A DNA stretch of 64,000 nt from Antrihabitans cavernicola. GTDB taxonomy: Bacteria; Actinomycetota; Actinomycetes; Mycobacteriales; Mycobacteriaceae. The translations under genes were made by a program, and so were the position numbers. The stretch is taken from NCBI RefSeq assembly GCF_008297975.1, contig NZ_VLNY01000018.1, positions 1 through 64,000 of the forward strand, in the 5' to 3' direction. This document shows positions 47,601 through 59,600 of the stretch, piece after piece (the first letter of the stretch is position 1; each line of letters opens with the position of its first letter). The notes below the pieces were generated by a model. It ran no database searches. It saw nothing but the letters and a program-made list of their open reading frames with translations, and was not told where the DNA came from.

Positions 47601-50600
47601 GGTTCGGCTGGGGACCGCATGTATCGCACCGGGGACTTGGTGTCGTGGAACTCGCGGGGCGAGTTGGAGTACATCGGCCGCACCGATTTCCAGGTGAAGT
47701 TGCGTGGTCTGCGGATCGAGTTGGGGGAGATCGAGACCGCGTTGACCGCTGTGGCCGGGGTCGATCAATCCGTTGCACTCGTACGGTCGGATGATCGTCT
47801 GGGCGATCAGCTCGTTGCGTACTTGGTGGCGGCAGCTGACACCTCGGTCGACATCGACGCGGTACGCGAGCACATCAGTCGTGGTCTGCCTGCGTACATG
47901 GTGCCGACGGCGTTCGTGGTGTTGGACAGTCTGCCGCTCAACGCCTCCGGCAAACTCGACCGCAGGGCCCTGCCTGCTCCGGTGTTCGAGGCAAAGGTGT
48001 TTCGGGCACCGAGCACGCCGGTCGAAGAGATCGTGGCATCGACCTTCGCCGATGTGCTCGGTGTCGATCGGGTCGGCGTGGACGACGACTTCTTCGAACT
48101 CGGCGGCAACTCGTTGGTCGCGACCCAGGTGGTTGCTCGCCTCGGTGTCGCGTTGGATACCGAGATCGGTGTTCGGGTGTTGTTCGAGGCTCCGACGGTC
48201 GCAGCACTTGCGGTGCGTGCGGAGCAGCGGGCCGGCGCGGGTGCGAGGGCGCCGTTGGTGCCGCAGCCGCGACCCGAGCGGGTGCCGCTCTCCCTTGCGC
48301 AGCAACGCATGTGGTTCCTCAACCGATTCGACACCGAATCCGCGGTCAACAACATTCCGGTAGCCATTCGGCTGTCGGGACCGCTGAACGTCGGCGCACT
48401 ACAAGCGGCAGTGGCGGACGTCGTCGCTCGCCACGAGGTGCTGCGCACCTACTACCCGGATTCGGCCGCGGGCCCCCATCAACTATTGGTGCAGGCGCAG
48501 GACGCGACCCCGGATCTCGCGCCGGTGCGCGTGACTCCTGCCGAGCAGTTGGCCGATGTCGTTGCCTTCCTGTCTCGCGGCTTCGACGTCACTGCCGACG
48601 TTCCGTTCCGTGCCCGCTTGTTCCAGTCGGACACCACCGAATTCGTGCTCGCCGTTGTGGTGCACCACATCTCGGCGGACGGTTTCTCGGTCGGACCGTT
48701 CACGCGCGATCTGATGACCGCATACGCGGCCCGTTCTCACGACGAACTTCCCGGGTGGCAGCCGCTGGCGGTGCAGTACGCCGATTTCACGCTGTGGCAG
48801 CGGCAGGTACTCGGCGCGGAGACCGATCCGGAATCGCTGATCTCCGATCAGGTGAACTACTGGACAGGCGCCCTGGAGGGGCTGCCGGACCAGATCGAAC
48901 TTCCCTCCGACCGGCCGCGCCCGGCTACCGCGTCCGATCGTGGTGCTGCATATCGGTTCGAAATCGATCAAGAGACTCACCGCGGGCTCAATGCGCTGGC
49001 GCGCGAGCAAAATTCGACTGTGTTCATGGTGGTGCACTCCGCCCTTGCTGCGCTCCTGTCACGGCTCGCCGGAACCGACGACATCGCCATCGGCACTCCC
49101 GTTGCCGGCCGTGGTGAGCGCGCGCTCGACGATCTGATCGGCATGTTCGTCAACACTCTCGTGCTGCGGACCAACGTCGATACCAGCGCACCGTTCACCG
49201 AATTGCTGGCCAATGCCCGCGAGACGGACCTTCAGGCGTTCGCGCATTCGGACCTCCCGTTCGAACGCCTCGTCGAGATCCTGAATCCTGTTCGCTCCCA
49301 GGCTCGACACCCGCTCTTCCAGGTGTTGCTTGCCTTCCAGAACCAGGCGCAGCTGCACCTCGAGCTGGACGGCTTGTCGATTTCCGGGCTGGAGACCGGC
49401 GACGATCAGGCGAAGTTCGATCTGCAGCTGACCATCGTCGACCACCACGACCAGGCAGGCAATCCGGCGGCGGTCGAAGCGACGTTCGCTTACGCCACCG
49501 ACCTTTTCGACGAATCCACGGTTGCGGCATTCGCGCACCGATTCTTGCGGGTACTCGCCGCGGTGGTCGCCGATCCGTCGGTCGTGGTCGGCGACATCGA
49601 CCTGTTGGACAGTACCGAGCAGACGTTGGTGCTCGACACCTGGAATGCCACCGAGCATCGGATCGACGCCGGCGACACCCTGGTGTCCGTGTTCGCCGAG
49701 CAGGTCGAGCGCAGCGGCGCTGCTGTCGCCGTGATCGCCGACGGTGAAACGCTCACATACACGGAGTTCGCCGACCGGGTGCACGCCCTCGCGCGCTATC
49801 TGATCGGCGCCGATGTGGGACCGGATTCTCTTGTCGCCCTTGGTATGCGTCGCTCGCTGGACCTGGTGGTCGCGATGTATGCCGTTCTCGAGGCAGGCGC
49901 AGGATACGTGCCGCTGGACCCGGATCACCCGAGCGAGCGCATCGCCCACATAGTCGACACCGCCCGTGCCGAGTTGGTGCTGACCACTTCGGGAGACGAT
50001 TTCGCGCTGCCGGTCGGTCCGCGTGCCATCGATGTGTCCACGCTGGATCTGAGTGGCTATCCGATCGGCCCGGTTCGCGACGACGAGCGGCTCGGGACGT
50101 TGCATCCCGCCAACACCGCGTACGTGATCTTCACGTCCGGATCGACCGGGCGCCCCAAGGGCGTCGCCGTACCGCATTCCGCAGTGGTCAACCAGATTCG
50201 GTGGATCACCGACCGATTCGCGATGGGCCACGACGACGTGGTGCTGTTCAAGACGCCGCCCACCTTCGACGTGTCGGTGTGGGAGCTCTACGGCGCGTTG
50301 GCCACCGGTGGCTCCATGGTGATCGCGACCCCGGACGGGCACCGCGATCCGGCCTACTTGGCGAATGTCATTGCCGCCGAACAGGTCACGATGACGTCCT
50401 TCGTCCCGTCGATGCTGTCCGTATTCGCGGCATCGATCGCCCCGGGCTCGGTGTCGTCCCTACGCGTGCTGCAGATCGCGGGCGAGGCATTGCCGCGGGA
50501 GGCCGTCGCGGCGGTGCGTCGCGTGTCGGACGCCGCGATACACAACCTCTACGGACCAACCGAATTCACAGTGCACGCCACCGAGTTCGAGCTGCCTGCC

Positions 50601-53600
50601 GAACCCGGTCAGATCGTTCCCATCGGTAACCCGGTCTGGAACGCGCAGGCACTGGTGCTCGACGGCAGGCTTCGTCCGGTTCCGCCCGGCGTTGCGGGTG
50701 AGCTCTATCTGGCGGGCGCACAGGTGGCCCGCGGCTACGCGGGACGACCGGATCTGTCGGCAGACCGCTTCGTCGCGAATCCGTTCGGTGCCGACGGCGT
50801 CCGGATGTACCGCACCGGTGACCTGGTGCGCTGGAACACCGCGGGCAACGTGGAGTACCTGGGCCGCACCGACTTCCAGGTGAAGTTGCGCGGCCTTCGC
50901 ATCGAACTCGGCGAAGTGGAATCCGCGTTGCTCGCCGATCGGACCGTTGCGCGAACGGTTGCGATCGTGCACAGCGATCCACAGACAGGCGAGCAGCTCG
51001 TCGCGTACGTTGTCCCCGCGCGTGGCACGACGGTAGTGGCAGCGGATCTGAAAGCCACTGTTGCAGAACAGCTGCCGTCGTACATGGTGCCGTCGGCGTT
51101 CATCGTTCTCGACGATCTGCCGCTCAACGCATCCGGCAAGTTGGACCGACGCGCACTGCCCGCGCCGGTCTTCGAGACCAAGAAGTACCGCGCACCCGAA
51201 ACTCCTGTCGAGGAGATCGTCGCCGAGGTGTTTGCCGAGGTGCTGGGGATCGGTGACAGCGCAACGCGTATCGGTCGCGACGACGACTTCTTCGAGCTCG
51301 GCGGCAACTCGCTGATCGCCACTCAGGTCGCGTCCCGTATCGGCGCCGCGTTGGACACCCAGGTTCCGGTGCGGGTGCTGTTCGAGGCGTCGACGGTATC
51401 GGCCCTTGCGGCCCGCGCGGAAGCGCATGCGGGCGAGGGGCGCCGTCCCGCGCTGGTGGCACGTGATCGGCCGGAACGGATTCCGCTGTCGCTTGCGCAA
51501 CAGCGCATGTGGTTCCTGAATCGATTCGACACCGACTCGCCTGCGGATAACATCCCGGTGGCGGTGCGCTTGTCAGGCGACGTGGACGTTGCCGCACTCC
51601 GGTCGGCTGTCGCGGATGTGCTGGCGCGGCACGAGTCGCTGCGGACCGTGTACCCCGACGTCGACGGCGACGGCTACCAGGTGATCCTGCCGCTCAACGA
51701 CGTGACGGTCGACCTGCCGGTCGAAGCAGTGCGGCCGGACGAACTCGCGGCGCGCGTCATCGCGCTCGCCTCGCAACGATTCGACGTCACCGAAGAGTTG
51801 TCGTTCCGTGCTCGCTTGCTGCAGCTGGGAACGTCCGAATATGTGATCGTCGTCGTGCTGCATCACATCAGCGCTGACGGTTTCTCGCTCGGCCCGCTCA
51901 TGCGTGACGTGCTGGTTGCCTACGCCGCCCGGGCCCGCGGTGAACAGCCGAGCTGGAAGCCGCTCGATGTGCAGTACGCGGACTACACGCTGTGGCAGCG
52001 GCAGATCCTTGGATCAGAGACTGACCCGTTGTCCGTCGTGTCCGCTCAGATCGCCTACTGGAAGCGCACACTCGCCGATCTGCCCGACCTGCTCGAGCTT
52101 CCCGCCGACCGGGTGCGGCCGGAGGTGACGACCGGTCGAGGTCGTACCCACGAGTTCGCGATCGATGCCGAACTGCACGGCAAGCTGACCGAACTTGCTC
52201 GAAACCAGGGTGCGTCGTTGTTCATGGTCGTTCATTCGGCGCTCGCACTGTGGGCGGCCCGGATGAGTGGGAGCACCGATATCGCGATCGGTACCCCCGT
52301 CGCAGGTCGTGGCGAGCAGGCACTCGACGACGTGATCGGCATGTTCGTCAACACCCTGGTGCTGCGCACGGAGATCGATCCCAGCGACAGCTTTGCCGAA
52401 TTGCTCTCGCAGGCACGGGAATCCGACCTCGCCGCCTTCGGCAACGCCGAGGTTCCCTTCGAGCGTTTGGTAGAGGTTCTCGACCCGATCCGTTCGCAGT
52501 CGCATCACCCACTGGTTCAGGTGATGCTCACGTTCCAGAACGCGCTGGACACCGCGTTCACGATGGACGATCTCGATGCCAGGGTCGTCGAATTCGACAG
52601 CGGCCTTGCGAAATTCGATCTGCAGCTGACCATCGGGGAAGCGGTCACGGAAGCCGGCCCCGCCGGGATTACGGCGCTGTTCACCTACGCCACCGATCTG
52701 TTCGACAAATCGACAGTCGTCATCTTTGCCGACCGACTGGTTCGGCTGCTGCGTGCCGTCGTTGCCGATCCCAATGCAGCCGTCGGCGACATCGACATGC
52801 TCGATTCCGCCGAGCGACGCCAGGTGCTCGAACTGTGGAATTCGGCAGGACGTGGCACGGAGGTCGACAAGACTCTGACGTCGCTGTTCGACGCCGCTGC
52901 AACGAAGAATCCCGGCGGCGTCGCGGTTCGATACGAGGACACGACGCTGACGTACCGCGAGCTCGACGAGCGCGCGAACCAGCTGGCCCGAGTTCTGATC
53001 GCGGCAGGCGTCGGTCCCGAATCCCTTGTTGCCGTGTCGTTGCCGCGCTCCGCCGAGTTGGTTGTCGCGTTGCTCGCGACGGTCAAGGCCGGCGGTGGCT
53101 ACCTCCCTGTCGATCCGACCTACCCGGCGGACCGCATCGAATACATGCTCAGCGATGCGTTGCCGGTCTGCGTGATCACTACATCCGATCGGGAGATTGC
53201 GCTGCCGGATGACTTGCCGATCGTCGAGATCGACACAGTCGACCTCGACGCGCAGGACGCCGCACCGATCACGGACGCGGATCGATTGGGCACTCTGACA
53301 CCATCGAATGTCGCCTACGTGATCTACACGTCGGGCTCGACGGGACGCCCCAAGGGTGTGCAGATCCCGCATCGCAACGTCGCGACGCTGTTTGCGAACA
53401 CCGAGTCGGAGTTCGGCTTCGGCAGCTCCGACGTGTGGACGATGTTCCACTCGTACGCGTTCGACTTCTCGGTGTGGGAACTGTGGGGGCCGCTGCTCTA
53501 CGGCGGCACCGTCGTGGTCGTGGACTACTACACCTCCCGGTCGCCGGAGCAATTCCTCGAATTGCTGCGCCGCGAACGGGTCACGGTGCTCAACCAGACA

Positions 53601-56600
53601 CCGTCGGCGTTCTACCAATTGGCAGAGGCAGACCGCTTCGCGGACGCCGATGCGCCCCCTCTCGCACTGCGTTATGTGGTGTTCGGCGGCGAGGCTCTCG
53701 AGCTGCGCAGGTTGACCGACTGGTACGACAGGCACGGCGATACCGCGCCGCGCCTGGTCAACATGTACGGCATCACCGAGACAACGGTGCACGTGTCGTA
53801 TCGCGAACTCGACAGTGTCACAGCTGCTTCCGCGACCAGCAGCATCGTCGGCCGGGCGATCTCGGGCCTTCGCGTCTTCGTTCTCGACACTCGACTGCGT
53901 CCGGTGCCGGTGGGTGTGCCCGGTGAGATGTACGTCGCCGGTGACCAATTGGCGCGTGGCTACCTGGGGCAGCCCGCGCTGACCGCGGCGCGCTTCGTCG
54001 CCAACGCGTTCGGCACGGGCGGAACGTCGCTCTATCGCACGGGTGACCTTGCGCGCTGGAACCGCGAAGGTGAACTCGAATACCTGGGCCGGGCGGACGA
54101 TCAGGTCAAGATCCGTGGTTTCCGCATCGAGCTCGGCGAGATCGAATCCGCTGTGCTGGCGCAGGAATCGGTCGGCCAGGTTGCCGTGGTCGTTCGCGAG
54201 GACATTCCCGGCGATCAGCGCCTCGTCGCGTACGTGGTGCCCTCACCCGGCGCAGCCGTCGATATCGACGCGGTCCGCAACGGCGCGGGCGATCGGCTCC
54301 CGTCGTACATGGTGCCGTCGGCGCTGGTGGTCCTCGACGCAATACCGCTCACCGCCAACGGCAAACTCGACCGTCGTGCCCTGCCCGCACCGGCGGTGGA
54401 GGCGCGCGATTTCCGCGCACCGACCACACCCGTCGAAGAAGTCGTTGCAGGCGTGTTCGCCGAGGTGCTCGGTGTGGAGCGGGTCGGGCTGGACGACGAC
54501 TTCTTCGCGCTCGGCGGCAACTCGCTGATCGCGACCCGGGTGGTGTCCCGGATCGGTGCTGCCCTCGGCGCGCGCATTCCGGTGCGGACCTTGTTCGAGG
54601 CGTCGACGGTGGAAGCGCTTGCCGCACGGGCAGAATCGCACTCCGGCGGAGATGCCGGGCGGCCGCTGGTCGCGGGTCCGCGACCGGAACTGATTCCGCT
54701 GTCGTTCGCCCAGCAGCGGATGTGGTTCCTCAACAAGTACGACACCCAGTCCGCTGCCTACAACCTGCCGATCGCGATCAAGCTGTCCGGTGACCTCGAT
54801 GTCGACGCCCTCCGCCTCGCTGTCGGCGACGTCGTGCGCAGGCACGAGTCGCTACGCACGCGCTACCCCGAGCACGGCGGAACTCCGTATCAGGAGATCG
54901 TCGGTGCCGAGAGCGCGATTCCGGACTTGGCGCCGGTGTCGGTGGCTCCCGATGCCGTTGTCGGTGCGATCACCGATTTCGTGAGCGCCGGATTCGACGT
55001 GAGCGAGCAGATTCCGTTGCGCGCCCGGTTGTTCCGTGCAACCGATGCCGAGCACGTTCTCGCCGTTGTCGTCCATCACATCAGTGCCGACGGTTTCTCC
55101 ATGGGCCCGCTGACCCGCGATGTCATGGCCGCCTACGCGGCGCGCGTGGAAGGCTCGGCACCTGCCTGGGCACCGTTGGAGGTGCAGTACGCGGACTACA
55201 CCCTGTGGCAGCGCGCCGCATTGGGCACCGAGGACGACGCGACGTCGCTGCTGTCTCAGCAGGTCGACTACTGGCGCACCGCTCTCGCCGGAATCCCGGA
55301 CGAGCTCGACCTGCCTGCCGACCGGCAGCGGCCGTCGATCGCATCCAACCGCGGCCGCACCAGTATCTTCCACATTGGCGAAGATCTGCTCGCCGACCTG
55401 GAACGGGTTGCTCGCGAACAGAACTCGACGCTGTTCATGGTGGTGCACGGCGTCCTTGCCGTCCTGCTCGCGCGACTCAGCGGATCCGACGACGTGGCGA
55501 TCGGAACGCCTGTCGCCGGTCGAGGCGAGGCCGCGTTGGATCCCGTTGTCGGCATGTTCGTCAACACACTGGTGTTGCGCACCGGCATCGAGCCGACCGA
55601 ATCCTTCGGCGACTTCCTCGGCCGGGTGCGTCAGGTGGACCTCGATGCGTTCGGACACGCCGATGTGCCGTTCGAGCGGCTGGTCGAGGTTCTCGACCCC
55701 GAACGCTCGCAGGCACGTCATCCGCTGTTCCAGGTGATGCTGGCGTTCCAGAACCTGGATCAGACCACGCTGGAACTGCCCGGATTGAATGTCGGTGCAC
55801 TCGATCTCGACGAGGACATCGCGCGATTCGACTTGCAACTGACTCTGTCCGAGGACAGCTCGTCGGGGATGACCACCGCGATCACGTACGCGACGGATCT
55901 GTTCGACGAATCGACCATTGCGCTGTTCGCGCAGCGGTGGTTGCGCGTATTGCAGGCGGTTGCGGCGAACCCACAGATCGGTGTCGCCGAGCTCGACATC
56001 CTCGACCGCGCGGAGCGCGCGGACCTGGTGTCGCGCAGAGGGTCCGAGGCGGTCACGCCGCGCCCGCTGCCGGATCTGATGGTCGCTGCAGCGGCTGCCA
56101 ATCCCACGGGTGTCGCCGTGGTGTTCGAGGGCACCGAGCTGACCTATTCCGAGCTCGACGAGCGGTCGAACCGGCTCGCGCGCCTACTGATCGATCGAGG
56201 CGTGGGACCGGAAGACCTTGTGGCGGTCGGCATCCCGCGATCCGCCGACTCGGTGCTTGCATCCTGGGCTGTCAGCAAGGCAGGCGCGGCCTTCGTGCCC
56301 GTCGATCCCAACTATCCCGCGGATCGCATCGCGCACATGGTGTCGGATTCCGGTGCCGTCGTCGGCGTCACCGTGGCATCGGCACGGGACTCGTTGCCGG
56401 ACACCGTGGGGTGGTTGGCACTCGACGACGCCGACGTGCTCGATCGGGCCGATTCGCTTCCGGTCGAGGCGATCACGGATGCCGATCGGGTACGGGATCT
56501 GCTGCCGACGCATCCGGCATACGTCATCTACACCTCGGGTTCGACAGGCATGCCGAAGGGCGTTCTGGTCACCCACGCCGGACTTGCCAACTTCAGCGCC

Positions 56601-59600
56601 GAACAGCGTGAGCGGTACACCATCACCCCGGAATCTCGCGCACTGCACTTCGCGTCGCCGAGCTTCGATGCGTCCGTCCTCGAGTTGCTGCTCGCGATCT
56701 GCACAGGAGCCACCCTTGTGGTCGCGCCGCCGACGATTTACGGCGGCGAGGAACTTTCCGACCTGCTGCGCCGCGAGCGCGTGACGCATGCATTCATCAC
56801 CCCGGCGGCGTTGGCCTCGGTCGATCCGACCGGAATAGACGATCTTCGAGTCGTGGTGGCCGGTGGCGAGGCCTGCCCGCCGGAACTGGTCGCCAAGTGG
56901 GCCGCAACGGATTCCGCGGGCAAGCGAGAATTCTTCAACGGCTACGGGCCCACCGAGACCACCATCATGACCAACATCAGCGATCCGCTGGTGGTCGGTG
57001 AAACCGTCACCATCGGTGCACCGGTACGCGGTATGCAGTCGCTGGTGCTCGACGGTCGACTGCGTCCGGTTCCCGTCGGTGTCGCAGGTGAGCTCTATCT
57101 GTCCGGCATCCAGTTGGCTCGTGGCTACCACGCACGGCGTGGTCTGAGCGCAGAGCGATTCGTGGCGAATCCGTTCGTCGCCGGCCAGCGGATGTACCGC
57201 ACGGGTGACGTGGTGCGGTGGACCACCTCGGGAACTGTCGAGTACGTGGGCCGCAGCGACTTCCAGGTCAAGGTCCGCGGATTCCGCATCGAACTCGGTG
57301 AAATCGACGCCGCGCTCGCAGCGCACGAGAGCGTCGACTTCGCGACGACCATCGGCCACCGCGGCAGCACGGGTGTGGTCTCGCTGGTGTCGTACGTGGT
57401 TGCGGCAGCTCAGCATTCGATCGATGTGGCCGCGCTGACCACGTTCGTCGAAGGGCGCCTGCCGTCCTACATGGTGCCCGCGACGATCATGGTGCTCGAT
57501 CGCATTCCGCTGACACCGGTCGGCAAGTTGGATCGGGCGGCGTTGCCGGAGCCGGTGTACGCGGATGCGGTTGCGTTCACGGCTCCGCGGACGCCGGTGG
57601 AGGAGACCATTGCGGCGGTGTTCGCCGAGGTGTTGGGTGTGGAGCGGGTGGGTGTCGACGATTCGTTCTTCGCGCTCGGCGGCGACAGCATCGTGTCGAT
57701 TCAGTTGGTGTCGCGGGCGAAGGCTCGTGGTGTGGTGTTCTCGCCGCGCAACGTCTTCGAGCAGCGCACGGTAGCGGGGCTGGCCGCGATCGCGGAGATT
57801 GCCGATGCGGAATCGACCGCTCCGATCGTGTTGGCGGAGTTGCCCGGTGGCGGTGTCGGCGACGTGCCGCTCACGCCTGTCGTGCGGTTCATGGCCGAGC
57901 GTCGCGGTAGCTTCGACCGGTTCAACCAGTCGATCACTCTCGAGCTGCCCCTCGGAATCGACCGTGCGGGCGTCGTCGGCGTTCTCACCGCCGTTGTCGA
58001 TCGCCACGACATGTTGCGGTCGATGCTGCGGAAGGTTCGCGGTGAGTGGCAGCTCGACGTGCTGCCGCCCGGCGACGTCGACGTCGACGCACTCGTCGAC
58101 CGCGTGGTGTTCGATCCGGCGCTCGACCCCGCATCGGTAACCGCTGTCGTGACCGATGAATTGAACGCCGCCTTGGGTCGGTTGGATCCAGCCGCCGGAC
58201 GCGTCGTGCAGTTCGTCTGGCTCGATCCCGTCGCAACGATCGGTGGCGGCGCACGCTCCGGACGACTCATCGTCGCCGCGCACCACCTCGCCGTCGACGG
58301 TGTGTCGTGGCGAATCATCGTGCCGGACTTGGTCTCTGCCTGGGCGCAGATTTCCGCTGGGCAGACGCCCACGCTCGCTGCACCGGGTACGTCGATGCGG
58401 CGCTGGTCGACGGCGCTGACGGAGTTGTCCGACGATCGGGCAATCGAACTGCCGATGTGGCAGGAGATCGTCGACGGTCCTGATCCGCTGATCGGACCGC
58501 GCGCGTTGAACCCGAAGGTGGACTTGGCGCCGACCGTGCGCAAGGTGCACGTCGAGATTTCGGCAGAGGACACGAAGGCACTCCTGACGACGGTGCCCGC
58601 GCTCTATCACGGCGCCGTCAACGACGCGCTCCTCACGGCTCTCGCTCTGGCGTTGACGTCATGGCGTAAGCGTCGTGGTGTGAGTGAGGCGTCGTCGCTG
58701 ATTCGTCTCGAGGGGCATGGTCGTGAAGAGGAGGTCGTGCCGGGTGCCGATCTGTCTCGGACGGTGGGGTGGTTCACGGCGATCTTCCCGGTGCGTCTGG
58801 ATCTGGGTGGCATCGATGTCGATGATGCTCTTGCCGGTGGTCCTGCGATGGGGTCGGCGATCAAGGCTGTCAAGGAACAGATACTTGCGTTGCCGGACAA
58901 GGGCATCGGCTACGGCATGCTGCGATACCTCAACGAGAACACTGCAGGCCAGCTACCCAAGCAGCCTGCGGGCCAGGTCAGCTTCAACTACCTCGGGCAG
59001 ATCTCCGCATCCGACATTCCGGAACAGCTGGCAGGCTTCGGCTGGATCCCGGCGAGCGATCTCGGCGACCTGATTGCCGAACCCGATGCCGACATGCCGG
59101 CGATGGCCGCAGTCGATGTGAACGCAATCGTGTTGCAGGGCAAAATGGTTGCGGACTTCGGCTACCCGGAGACACTGCTCGAACGAAGTGACGTCGAAGA
59201 ATTGGCGACGCTGTGGACAAGCGCGTTGGCAGCTGTGGTTCGTCACGCCGCCAACCCCCGATCCGGTGGCCGGACGCCGTCCGATCTATCCCTGGTCACG
59301 GTGGGTCAGCGCGACATCGAGGTGTGGGAGCAACGCTACCCCGCTCTGACCGACGCCTGGCCGCTATCACCGCTGCAGGCCGGGCTGATGTTCCACGCGT
59401 TGCTCGCCGCGGCAACGGTGGACGTCTACACGTCGCAGATCGTGCTGTCGCTCGAAGGCGCGGTCGACAGCACCCGACTGCGGATCGCAGCGGAATCGTT
59501 GCTCTCGCGCTACCCGAACCTGCGGACGGCGTTCGTCACCGACACCGCCGGTGAGGCAGTCCAGGTGGTCCTCGACAACGTCGAAACCCCCTGGGTGGAA

